Below, piece by piece: positions 44,077-53,541 of a stretch of DNA of 64,000 nt. A program made the position numbers and the translations under genes. The notes beneath the pieces are model-generated. The model was not told the origin of the DNA, made no database searches, and saw only the letters and a list, made by a program, of their open reading frames with translations. The number at the start of each line of letters is the position of its first letter. The stretch's first letter is position 1. Origin of the DNA: Novipirellula galeiformis (GTDB lineage: Bacteria > Planctomycetota > Planctomycetia > Pirellulales > Pirellulaceae); NCBI RefSeq assembly GCF_007860095.1, contig NZ_SJPT01000003.1, forward strand, positions 393,764-457,763, given 5' to 3'.

Positions 44077-44156
44077 CTCGTAGCAGGCATCCCTCGTAGC
44101 AGGCATCCCTCGTAGCAGGCATCCCTCGTAGCAGGCATCCCTCGCAGCAGTCATCC
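44077..44156. repeat. Tandem repeat, 16-bp unit, 5 copies
   Basis: CTCGTAGCAGGCATCC at 44077, 44093, 44109 and 44125 (identical) and a diverged copy at 44141. Confidence 0.97.
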
Positions 44157-44478
44157 AACGGCTGCCGCGATCATCGCTGCCCAACCAGACGCCCGCTTCA
44201 ATCACCCCGCCGGTAAGCGAGGGGGGGGGGCATCGACCTTGGCTCGGCCCCTCGTCGATGCGTCGGGTTATGATTTCCGGGAAACGCGGACCGTTTCAAG
44301 CAAACTCGGCATGCTGGGTGCGTGCACTTATCGGTTTGCGCCGTTCGCGTGGATCCTGTCTTTCCCCGTGATCCCGCCGATCTCCTCTTGGCTCGGTATC
44401 TTCATTCCGACTAGTATCGGCGGTGTCTCTCTCCCTGTTCTGTTTGAACGGCCTCGAAGTACCAAGGAAGGTCTCGAC

Positions 44479-45552
44479 GTGTCCGCTGCCGAAAAACTGC
44501 CGAATTCCCTCGGTTCGAACGAAAATAGCTCTGCGCCGCCTGCGACCTTGATCGAACGGCTCCGTGTTTTGCGTGAAATCGTGTCGATCGAGGGCAATGC
44601 GATCCTACGGGCGGCCCAGACGCTGGGCGTTGAAGCAGTGCGCGCAGCTGAAATGACAGCAAACTGTGAAGGTTGCGTGGTCGTGACGGGAGTCGGCAAA
44701 GCAGGGCTGGTGGGCAAAAAATTAGTCGCAACGCTTGCTAGCACTGGCACCCCGGCTCATTTCCTGCATCCTGCCGAAGCGGTCCATGGCGATCTGGGGC
44801 GTGTTCGCAGCAGCGATGTCGTATGGGCGATCTCCAACTCGGGTCGCAGCGAAGAGGTCGTGCGGATTGCCGCTCACCTACGCGAACATTCTGCGGGCTT
44901 GATCGCGATCACGGCTTCAAACGACAATCCGCTCTCCGCCGCGGCGAACTGTACCGTCGCCATTGGCAAGCACAACGAAGCATGTCCCAACGGTTTGGCT
45001 CCGACGTCGAGTACCGCAGTCATGATGGCGGTAGGGGATGGGATCGCGATGTTGGCCAGTCGTTTGCGATCGTTCACTCCCCAAGATTTTGCCAAATATC
45101 ATCCTGGCGGCGCGCTGGGTCGCAAATTAGCCAGCGTTGATCAAATCATGCGTGGCCTCGATGCCTGTCGCATCGCGCCGAGTGACATCACCGTTCGTGA
45201 AGCGATGGTGAGTGCGTCGAAGAACGGACGGCGTACCGGGGCGGTGATGCTGGTTAACGCATCCAAACAACTTGTCGGAATCTTTACCGACAGCGACCTG
45301 GCAAGAATCTTGGAAACGCGAAACGATGTCGCGTTGGACGAGAGCATTGCGAATCGCATGACCGCGAACCCCACGACTGCGACCAGCGGAATGTTGTTAC
45401 AAGATGCATTGGCGGTGATGTCCCGCCGACGGATCAGTGAGCTTCCCGTGCTCGATTCCCAAAATCGCCCGATCGGATTGATCGACATCACCGATATCGC
45501 TGGTCTGCTCGGCGATCAAGATGACCCCGCCATTTTAAGTTTCCAACCCTAA
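44479..45552 (+). CDS. kdsD: D-arabinose 5-phosphate isomerase (KdsD/KpsF family)
   Basis: Interconverts ribulose 5-phosphate and arabinose 5-phosphate, the first committed step to Kdo for lipopolysaccharide. 357 aa: an SIS domain (about residues 45-200) with VVTGVGKAGLVGKKL near 68-82, STGTPAHFLHPAEAVHGDLG near 90-110 and NGLAPTSSTAVMM near 171, then two CBS domains (about 220-350). The family's His/Thr active-site region is intact. GTG start with AAGGAAGG 7-8 bases upstream. kdsC follows 9 bp after the stop. The order kdsD-kdsC-[Lpt-like] matches enterobacteria. Confidence 0.93.
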   Translation: MSAAEKLPNSLGSNENSSAPPATLIERLRVLREIVSIEGNAILRAAQTLGVEAVRAAEMTANCEGCVVVTGVGKAGLVGKKLVATLASTGTPAHFLHPAEAVHGDLGRVRSSDVVWAISNSGRSEEVVRIAAHLREHSAGLIAITASNDNPLSAAANCTVAIGKHNEACPNGLAPTSSTAVMMAVGDGIAMLASRLRSFTPQDFAKYHPGGALGRKLASVDQIMRGLDACRIAPSDITVREAMVSASKNGRRTGAVMLVNASKQLVGIFTDSDLARILETRNDVALDESIANRMTANPTTATSGMLLQDALAVMSRRRISELPVLDSQNRPIGLIDITDIAGLLGDQDDPAILSFQP

Positions 45553-45561
45553 CGCGAATTC

Positions 45562-46086
45562 ATGCCCACGAAGCTTTCTACCGACGCATCCATTGCCGAA
45601 CCGATCACGTGCATTCTTTCCGACGTGGACGGAGTGATGACCGATGGGCGGATCATCTATGACGATCACGGCATCGAGACCAAACGCTTTCATGTTCGCG
45701 ATGGCTTAGGCATCAAGTTGTGGATGCGTTCGGGGTTTTCATTTGCGATTCTCTCCGCGCGGCAAGGCAACGCGGTCAAGCAACGGGCGTTGGAGCTTGG
45801 CATTGAACAAGTGGCGCAAGGTTTCGAAGACAAATGGCCCGCGGCCGAAGCGTTGTTTGAAACGCTCGGCTGTACGCCCGCACAAGTTTGCTACATCGGC
45901 GACGATTTGCCGGACATTGCCGTGATGACACGGGTTGCATTAGCCGTCGCGCCAGCCGATGCCGCCACCGATGCCCGCGACGCGGCCCACTGGGTCTTGC
46001 GAAAACAAGGTGGCGAGGGAGCCATCCGCGAGTTGATTGAACGATTGCTGCGAGCCAAGGGACGATGGCAGGAACATCTGGGTTGA
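45562..46086 (+). CDS. kdsC: 3-deoxy-D-manno-octulosonate 8-phosphate phosphatase (KdsC family)
   Basis: 174-aa HAD-type phosphatase without a cap domain, making Kdo from Kdo 8-phosphate. Motif I is DVDGVMTDG (about residues 20-28; nucleophile Asp and general acid Asp), motif II falls in ILSARQG, and motif IV is YIGDDLPDIAVM (about 112-124). FHVRDGLGIKLW is the typical KdsC segment after motif I. The tetramer-forming short fold is consistent with the length. 9 bp after kdsD and likely co-transcribed. Other KdsC-like phosphatases act on related sugar acids, but the pairing with kdsD favours Kdo synthesis. Confidence 0.93.
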   Translation: MPTKLSTDASIAEPITCILSDVDGVMTDGRIIYDDHGIETKRFHVRDGLGIKLWMRSGFSFAILSARQGNAVKQRALELGIEQVAQGFEDKWPAAEALFETLGCTPAQVCYIGDDLPDIAVMTRVALAVAPADAATDARDAAHWVLRKQGGEGAIRELIERLLRAKGRWQEHLG

Positions 46087-46211
46087 TGCTTCGCCTCCGC
46101 CTCCGAGCTGCCGAATCCCGCATTGGCAGCGTAGGAAGACTTTAATTGCCATGACCGACGACACCCAACGCAAGTGATTTCCCTTTCGAATCACGTCACT
46201 GCAACCAAACG

Positions 46212-49200
46212 ATGCTGCGAAAATCAATTCATTACATCACCGCCCTCGCCTTTCTAAGCGTGTTAGCCATGGTCTATCACGTGTTAGTGCTGGCGTGGCT
46301 GCGTCCTCCGGACGTCGAGCGTGTTGCCCTTGCGCCCGCTCGCGAGTTCAAGGTCGGCGATACGTTGGCGGATCTGTTCCCCGAAGGGGCATGGCAACGC
46401 GAAAAATGCAAACGACTGCAAACGGCCGACGGCATGTTGTTGTTCCAGAACTGGGAGCAAAGCAGTCCCGATCAATGGAAACTATGGCCGATGACCGTCG
46501 TGATCGGTCGCGGCGCACAAAATTCCAACAATGCATCTCCGGTCGTGATCGAGTCGAACGAGGGCGCGGAAATCAAGTTCACCGGGTCGCTCGATGTGAT
46601 GAGTGGCGGAGCCCCGCCGATCCAGCGGGGACGCATGATTGGCGTCGTGCAAATTAGCCGCCCCAATCCGACCACCCCAAGTCAATCGTTGTTCATCCGC
46701 ACCGCCAATGTGGGCATCGACAACCAAAAGATTTGGACGACCGAAACGATCCAAATGAATCTTGGCAAGGCCAAAATGGTCGGCCGCGACATGACGATCC
46801 ATCTGGCGACCAACACCTCGGCGCCGATGTCTCCGGGCGGAAAAACCGCGGTACTTGATCGGATGGAACTGATCTATTTGGAAGAGTTCCGCATGCCGCT
46901 CGAAAACGGAGGCCTTTGGCCCGCCGCAGGGCAAAGCTCCCCAACCGTGACCACGTCGCCTGCACCCGCACCCGCCCCCGAATCGATGCTGTCGAGCGTC
47001 CCAACCGCCCCATCGCTGCAGGGCGCCCCATCGCTGCAGGGTGACCATGCCGCCGAGGTTCAACTCCAATGCAATGGGCGCATGGAGTATGACTTTGCCA
47101 TCGACCAATTAATGCTTCGCGATTCGGTCTCGTTGATCCATCAAATCGCCGGTGCGAAAACCGACCGTTTTGATTGTGACACGATTGAGCTGACGTTTCG
47201 TGACCCCAGCAACAAATCGATCCCGCGCGAAAACGCCCTCGATTGGCTGCATCGCATCAAGGCGACCGGCGCGCCGTTGGCGGCACGACTGCCAAACTTG
47301 GACCTGGAAATATTCGCGGGCCAAATCGACATGCAAGCCACCAAGGGGCTCGTGCGCGCCGATGGCATCCAAGGCATCGAAGTGCACCGCGGCGGCATTC
47401 ACGCGCGACTCGAAAGCATCGTTTACCAATACGATCCCGCGTCGCCGGACAAGCTCGGTGCGATTGATGCTCGCGGTATCGGCATTGTTACCATGGACGA
47501 TCCCAATTTGCCGATCCGGCGCGCTCAGTGGAGTGAAGGATTCAAGCTGCAACCCCTTGGTCCGATGACCAAAGATTCGTTCGCCAGCGAGGTTGGTTTT
47601 TGGATCGATGGCAATGTCAAAACCACGTTGGTCGATGGCGGTGAATTCCAAGCCGATACCGTCGAGGGTGTTTTGAAACCCGATCCACGCCAAGATCCCT
47701 CGCAACCGAGCCAAAAACTGATTCCCGATCGCGTGGCGGCCCTAGGCGATGTCCATCTCGACACGGCCACACTGCAAGCAGACACCGATCAATTGCGATT
47801 GTTTTTTGTTGATCCTGATCCGTCTTCGATGGCGATGATCGAAGGCAATCATGACGAAGAAAAAGGCTCGATCCGCCAATTGGTCAAACAGCCCGAATCG
47901 GGAACGTCGACGGTCCCCGTTGCCGTTGCCCGCTCGCGTCCCACGGTCCAAGGGCACGCCATCACCGCAAAACTACTGCTCAGCGATGCCGGCGTGCATG
48001 CCCAGGACCTGAGTGTCGTGGGCGCGGTGAAACTCACCCATACCGTTCAATTGGGCGGACAACCGATGCAGGCAAAATTGACCGGCGAACAACTGCGTTT
48101 GATCGATGGCGGAGGCGAAGACGTGCTACAGCTCGGGAGTGGCGTCGATTCCCCGGCTCGCTTTGAACTTGGCGACGGCTACTTCGTCGGCCCGCTAATC
48201 CAAATTCGACCCAGCGATAATATTATTTGGATCAATGAAGCGGGAGAGTTTCGCATTCCATCGCAAGCGCTGCCGAGCAGCTTGGCCAACGCAACCGCAG
48301 GTAGCGGCAGCGAAGATAATGGTGTTTTGACGAACCGGTCCAGCACCACAAACAATGACACAGCAACCAAGCTCACTTGGACAAAGCCTCCGCTGTGTCG
48401 TTGGCAAGGTGAAATGGTCTTTGATGGAAAAACAGCCACGTTAACCGACGGCGTCGAAATTGACGCATCGCTCGTCAACGGCACCGAACCTTGGGATGTG
48501 CATGTTGCAGCGGACCGCATGGAGATTCTGTTGCACGATGGAGTCCAGGTTCGCGATCTGAAGACAATGAAAACAGCCACCGTGCAACGCATCGATTTAC
48601 TTCAAACGGAGTCGCGTCCGCTGATGATCCAAGCGGTCCAGCGTGCCGGAGACGGGCTGACCGAATCAAAACATGTGCTTCATGCCGAAAAACTAACACT
48701 CGTTCCTGCCGATGGCGGCAAGGTTTACGGAGCGGGTCCCGGTTGGTATCGATGCTGGTCGCGTGGCGAAGCGGGAAATTTGAAATTGGGCAGCGCGGCC
48801 AATGCCGACGTGGACCGCAGCAAATTGACCGGAATCCATCTCATTTTTCATGACACGATGCAGGGTGACCTGTTGCATAAGACGCTCGATTTCATGCGAG
48901 GAGTCCGCGTCGGCGTTCGTGACGTGGCCAGCTGGGACGATGTCTTTGATGCCCAATCGATGGACGCCTTGTCGGCGGGACAAACGACGCTTGATTGTGA
49001 CCACCTGCGGTTCGGCATTTCCCCCGAGGCGATCCACCTGCCCTCGATTGCAGGACTTGGCACGCCCTGGGAGACCGAAGCCTCCGGAGGGGTCGTCTTC
49101 CGCACGCGCAATGAGCGTGGGCTGTTGGAGTGCAGTGCCACGCGGGCCGCCTACTCTGCGGCCAAGGATCAGTTCACAATGCACGGTGCCCCGAATCGCC

Positions 49201-49355
49201 CGGCCCTGTTTCGCCAACAACTACCCGACGGGCAAGCCGGCCCCGAAGGGGCCGTCAAGACGATGACCTTGAAGCTAAAGACCATGGAAGTCGAGAATCT
49301 TCAATTGGAACGACTCAACATCGCAGCGCCTCCGGGGGCGGTCCGCCCCCAATAA
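46212..49355 (+). CDS. Giant LptC/LptA-like protein, single N-terminal anchor
   Basis: 1047 aa. One N-terminal membrane segment (YITALAFLSVLAMVYHVLVL, about residues 8-28) is followed by about 1000 extracytoplasmic residues built of repeating beta strands with alternating hydrophobics. OstA/LptA-like cadences are seen: ELTFRDP, AKLTGEQLRLIDGGGEDVLQ (about 618-638), IQIRPSDNIIWINEAGEF, WQGEMVFDGKTATLTDGVEI, WDVHVAADRMEILLHDGVQV and a last ECSATRAAYSAAKDQFTMHG unit. A Pro-rich hinge (APAPAPES; PSLQGA twice) is near residues 255-277. It lies 125 bp after kdsC, in the place held by lptC and lptA in enterobacteria. The proposed role, inferred from position and shape, is the periplasmic bridge for lipopolysaccharide. 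No lptB follows. Confidence 0.6.
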   Translation: MLRKSIHYITALAFLSVLAMVYHVLVLAWLRPPDVERVALAPAREFKVGDTLADLFPEGAWQREKCKRLQTADGMLLFQNWEQSSPDQWKLWPMTVVIGRGAQNSNNASPVVIESNEGAEIKFTGSLDVMSGGAPPIQRGRMIGVVQISRPNPTTPSQSLFIRTANVGIDNQKIWTTETIQMNLGKAKMVGRDMTIHLATNTSAPMSPGGKTAVLDRMELIYLEEFRMPLENGGLWPAAGQSSPTVTTSPAPAPAPESMLSSVPTAPSLQGAPSLQGDHAAEVQLQCNGRMEYDFAIDQLMLRDSVSLIHQIAGAKTDRFDCDTIELTFRDPSNKSIPRENALDWLHRIKATGAPLAARLPNLDLEIFAGQIDMQATKGLVRADGIQGIEVHRGGIHARLESIVYQYDPASPDKLGAIDARGIGIVTMDDPNLPIRRAQWSEGFKLQPLGPMTKDSFASEVGFWIDGNVKTTLVDGGEFQADTVEGVLKPDPRQDPSQPSQKLIPDRVAALGDVHLDTATLQADTDQLRLFFVDPDPSSMAMIEGNHDEEKGSIRQLVKQPESGTSTVPVAVARSRPTVQGHAITAKLLLSDAGVHAQDLSVVGAVKLTHTVQLGGQPMQAKLTGEQLRLIDGGGEDVLQLGSGVDSPARFELGDGYFVGPLIQIRPSDNIIWINEAGEFRIPSQALPSSLANATAGSGSEDNGVLTNRSSTTNNDTATKLTWTKPPLCRWQGEMVFDGKTATLTDGVEIDASLVNGTEPWDVHVAADRMEILLHDGVQVRDLKTMKTATVQRIDLLQTESRPLMIQAVQRAGDGLTESKHVLHAEKLTLVPADGGKVYGAGPGWYRCWSRGEAGNLKLGSAANADVDRSKLTGIHLIFHDTMQGDLLHKTLDFMRGVRVGVRDVASWDDVFDAQSMDALSAGQTTLDCDHLRFGISPEAIHLPSIAGLGTPWETEASGGVVFRTRNERGLLECSATRAAYSAAKDQFTMHGAPNRPALFRQQLPDGQAGPEGAVKTMTLKLKTMEVENLQLERLNIAAPPGAVRPQ

Positions 49356-49502
49356 GCGAGCCATTGGGGGGCGTGATTAAAAAGCACGCCGAGTGATCCA
49401 CGCCCCTTCGGCATCCCTGATTTCTTCCCTATCGGTGTCGGACGCGTTTTTGGTACTTCCGCAGGACAAGAAATCCATTTCTTCCTCGAGCGGATAAAAC
49501 AA

Positions 49503-50633
49503 ATGCTTCCCCTATCACGTCGATCGCTTTTCGTCAGTGTTTGTTGCGGTGCCATGCTCGCTGGCACATCGCAAGCCGGGCCTCCGAACTTGATGAACAT
49601 GTTTCGCTCGGGGTCCCAAGTCGAAGCCGATGTCGAGGCGGAGTACATGCTCAGCCAGGAAGATGGCCCTTGGATGATCTTGGCCTCCACGTGCGTGGGT
49701 GAGGGCTCCAAAGCGCGAGCGCATCGCTTGGCCTTCGAGATCCGTCGCGATCTGAACATGCCCGCATTCATCTATCGCGAAAAATTCGATTTCACCGGCA
49801 GCGTCGGCAAAAACCAGACAGGCGGTCGCCGTCTGCGTTACGCCAACGAATACCAATACGATGCCTACGCCGTGTTGGTTGGGGAGTACGATCGGGTTGA
49901 ACATGAAGGGATCGACCAGGACCTGCAAAAGTTGAAGTCGGCACGCTTACCGATTTTCGAAGATAAAGAAGAAATCGCCAAAGAAACCAGCACGGCGAGC
50001 CCGGTAACGACGGTGCGCGCGATCACACGCAAATTGATGGAACGTCGAAACGACAAAACGTTAGGCCCGATGGCCAATGCCTTTGTCACCCGTAATCCAA
50101 TGCTTCCCGAAGATTACTTTGACGCTCCAGAGGTCGATTCGTTCGTGCAGCAATTGAACGAAGGCAAGGACTACAGCTTGTTATCGTGCAAAGGAAAATA
50201 CACCGTGGTGGTGGCCACGTTCGAAGGCCTCGGCACGATCGTCGACGGGCATAAAGAAAAAAACTTTACCCCCAGCGGCAAGCGACTCGACAAGATGGCG
50301 GCCGACGCGGGTAAAATGGCTGCCGAACTTCGCAAACAAGGAATCGAAGCCTATCAATTCCACGACCGCACACGTTCGCTCGTCACGATCGGAAGCTTCC
50401 CTTCGCTGGGCCGTGAACTGCCGGACGCAAAATTTGAGTACGATCCTGAAATTCGCCGTGTGATGGAGACCTATCGCGCGTTCAATTCTCAAAAAGCTCG
50501 CTACGTTCCAGGCCATAACGGCGTTGCCGTGCATCACGCGGCGTTGATTCCGTTTGATGTGAACCCGGTCCCCATCGCGGTTCCACGAACCTCCAAACGC
50601 AGTTTGTACAGCTCGGCATTGGGACGACGCTAA
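49503..50633 (+). CDS. Exported protein of unknown function with two alpha/beta repeats
   Basis: 376 aa. Signal segment SRRSLFVSVCCGAMLAGTSQ with cleavage near AGP (around residue 26). Two related beta-alpha units are visible: WMILASTCVGEGSKARAHRL (about 58-78) and YTVVVATFEGLGTI...AAELRKQGIEAYQFHDRTRS (about 233-295), both with the pattern of SPOR-like or ferredoxin-like beta-alpha-beta modules. The C-terminus is basic. No family recognised. It is 147 bp after the LptC/LptA-like gene, so a link to the envelope is possible but not shown. Confidence 0.65.
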   Translation: MLPLSRRSLFVSVCCGAMLAGTSQAGPPNLMNMFRSGSQVEADVEAEYMLSQEDGPWMILASTCVGEGSKARAHRLAFEIRRDLNMPAFIYREKFDFTGSVGKNQTGGRRLRYANEYQYDAYAVLVGEYDRVEHEGIDQDLQKLKSARLPIFEDKEEIAKETSTASPVTTVRAITRKLMERRNDKTLGPMANAFVTRNPMLPEDYFDAPEVDSFVQQLNEGKDYSLLSCKGKYTVVVATFEGLGTIVDGHKEKNFTPSGKRLDKMAADAGKMAAELRKQGIEAYQFHDRTRSLVTIGSFPSLGRELPDAKFEYDPEIRRVMETYRAFNSQKARYVPGHNGVAVHHAALIPFDVNPVPIAVPRTSKRSLYSSALGRR

Positions 50634-50787
50634 CGCGATTCGTAGGGGCACGATGACGTTGCCCATGTTTCACCCCCCGAAGCATCCGCGAGGGAAGATC
50701 ACTCTTGATCCGGTCCCTCGCTTACGCGTCGCGTTTTGATTTGTTGAAGAACCCGCCGAGGGCGCCACTTCTCAACACGGCCATGCA

Positions 50788-51780
50788 CTAATCGCACCAA
50801 CGTTGGGAGATCACGTCGACGTTGTTTTTCGTATGCCGCGCCGCAATGGCATGGTGTTTGGTGTGAATGACTTCCTGGGTCGGTTGTCGATCCTCGGTCC
50901 CTGCATTGTTTTCGAGTTCGCGTAGCCAGCGTGACTTCAAGACTCCCACACTATCGAACACATCGCGGTTGAACATTCCCATCACGGAGTCGGCGACTCG
51001 CTGATTGGCACGTGGCAATGCCGCGTGCGGCGTCGAACGCTGGACGAGCATCTCGTGCATCGCGGTGTTAAAAAGCAAGCACGACGTTTCGCGTTGAGCC
51101 CAAGCTTCGTTTTCGACACACTCTTCGGCATAGGCCGTTGCGCGATCGGGATCGATGGCGTAGCCCAACGCCGATTTGTTGTACGGAATCATGCGTCCTA
51201 GGAGTGCGTCGGTCCAACGCTCAACCCCCTGTCGCAAGCGATTCAATCGCACGGTATTGCGGACCGAGCTGCCGCGTCCAAACAGCATCAAGTGATGCAC
51301 ACGCGAGCAGACCTCTAGGTGCGAGCGAAACACGGTATCGGTGATCGGCGAAACGTCATCGATTCCCTTTTCGACATCCATCGTTTTTCCCAGAGCCGCG
51401 ATGACACGACACAGAATCTCGCTGACCAAAATCTCTTCGAGCAAGATGCTGTGCCGGTTCCACCACTCCCGAATCGCAGCCCCCTCGCCGCCTTGCTCGG
51501 CGTAGCGATAGCGGGTGATGGCGTGGTGCCATAGTTCGAATCGTGCTCGCGTGTGGGTCCAATAATTTGTCACCGCTGCGGACATGTCAATGTTTTGGCG
51601 GAACGCGATGGAGGGGGCATTTTGCGAGATCATCGCGGCAAGATCAGCAAGGAATACGGCGTGCATAAAAATCAATCCGAAGTCATCGTCAGTGAGGTGC
51701 AGATCCAGCCAATGCATCCGACGTGCCAGGGGCCCGCAGTCGGTTTGGACGCGGGGCCGCAACTCGCTTTCCAATAACAA
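50788..51780 (-). CDS. Helical protein of unknown function
   Basis: 330 aa, no signal peptide, mostly alpha-helical (MHAVFLADLAAMISQNAP, TVRLNRLRQGVERWTDALLG). No domain recognised. The C-terminus has basic His-rich residues (HTKHHAIAARHTKN). The only full-length start is TTG at 51780, with GGGGA about 8 bases upstream; the ATG at 51717 is an alternative that would remove 21 residues. It is convergent with the 376-aa gene and divergent from the DUF4332 gene. The function is unknown. Confidence 0.6.
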   Translation of the reverse strand: MLLESELRPRVQTDCGPLARRMHWLDLHLTDDDFGLIFMHAVFLADLAAMISQNAPSIAFRQNIDMSAAVTNYWTHTRARFELWHHAITRYRYAEQGGEGAAIREWWNRHSILLEEILVSEILCRVIAALGKTMDVEKGIDDVSPITDTVFRSHLEVCSRVHHLMLFGRGSSVRNTVRLNRLRQGVERWTDALLGRMIPYNKSALGYAIDPDRATAYAEECVENEAWAQRETSCLLFNTAMHEMLVQRSTPHAALPRANQRVADSVMGMFNRDVFDSVGVLKSRWLRELENNAGTEDRQPTQEVIHTKHHAIAARHTKNNVDVISQRWCD

Positions 51781-52025
51781 CTTACGTCGTCCCCAGGGCG
51801 TGTCCTGCGAGTTCCTTTGCTGACGAATGTTGATAAATTACCTCATGATGCTTCGCGGAGACCACGCTGGCGGTGGGCGGGCGTCGTCGGTGCGGGGGCG
51901 GTGACGAGCAACCAAGACTTGCCGGTGTAAAACTCAAAATCTCTCTAGCGGCGAGAGCAAATTGTTGGCTAACACCGCTCTATCGCGTCCCCCACGTCTT
52001 TTCTTTTCTCCACGCGGAACCTGCC

Positions 52026-52658
52026 ATGCTAAAATCATTTCTGAAGCTTCTCTCGCGCACGCCCGAGCACCCCGTTCCCGTCGATCCAAGATCGCCCGAA
52101 AACGCCCTGTTGGCCGCCTACCTGAATCAAACCCAGCGCAAACCTGGGCGTACGCAGACTTCAAAACCGCAGATGATCGCCGCCCACCCGGTTCCCCAAG
52201 CAAGCCATCGCGAGCGTCTGCTCAGCATGCGACTCGAACACACGAAGCTATGTTCGGAGAGCCGCGCGGCTCGATTTCGTGAATTCGGAATTGACACTGC
52301 GGGTGATCTTGTCACGGCGGATTTGAGAAAATTGGTAGAGAAATTCCCCTCACCGCGGAAAGCCGTTCGCGTGATCAAACGTTACCGTCAAGCGATCCGA
52401 TTGTCGGCCAAGGTACCGGGGATGATGCCCTACGACGCGTTGTTGTTGATCAGCATCCATCGCCGCAGCGTTCGCGGCTTGGCGATGGAAACACCGATGA
52501 CACTTTATCGCGATTTACAGCGTTATGCGGAAAGCACCCCCGGACGCAAACTGCTCCGCGGGCGTCGCTTGCCGAGCGTGAAGCGCATCCGCCGCTGGAT
52601 CACCGCGTCGGCAAGCGAATTGCGTGATAGCCGCACGATCTATGCCAACGCCGCTTAG
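52026..52658 (+). CDS. DUF4332-containing protein
   Basis: 210 aa, cytoplasmic. A flexible N-terminal part (about 1-60) precedes a helix-hairpin-helix-rich DUF4332 domain: FREFGIDTAGDLVTADLRKL (about residues 85-105) and SVRGLAMETPMTLYRDLQRY (about 148-168), each a helix-turn-helix unit resembling nucleic-acid-binding HhH motifs. The C-terminus is basic (LLRGRRLPSVKRIRRWI). It may bind DNA or protein; function unestablished. The start was chosen at ATG 52026; the upstream open frame to 51873 has no start signal. Confidence 0.72.
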   Translation: MLKSFLKLLSRTPEHPVPVDPRSPENALLAAYLNQTQRKPGRTQTSKPQMIAAHPVPQASHRERLLSMRLEHTKLCSESRAARFREFGIDTAGDLVTADLRKLVEKFPSPRKAVRVIKRYRQAIRLSAKVPGMMPYDALLLISIHRRSVRGLAMETPMTLYRDLQRYAESTPGRKLLRGRRLPSVKRIRRWITASASELRDSRTIYANAA

Positions 52659-52740
52659 GCAACCGCATCCTGAGCCGCTATACTGACTCGACACGCCGTC
52701 CGCTGGGTCCGACGGCTATCGAATGTACGTGGCCAATTGC

Positions 52741-53511
<771 letters not shown>

Positions 53512-53541
53512 TCCAACGTAACGATTCGAACCTCAAGCATC

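Larger units (their letters stand above)
43927..44478. other. Intergenic region with two different tandem-repeat arrays
   Basis: 552 bp between the enolase-superfamily gene and the kdsD start. It holds the 15-bp array at 43942-43986, the 16-bp array at 44077-44156 and a run of ten G at 44221-44230. The frame open from 44239 (upstream extension of kdsD) is hydrophobic but has no good start, while the GTG at 44479 is preceded by AAGGAAGG. Confidence 0.6.

Noticed and set aside
44239-44478. Hydrophobic N-terminal extension of KdsD
   Set aside because: No KdsD has such an extension, and the GTG at 44479 has a strong AAGGAAGG ribosome binding site 7-8 bases upstream.
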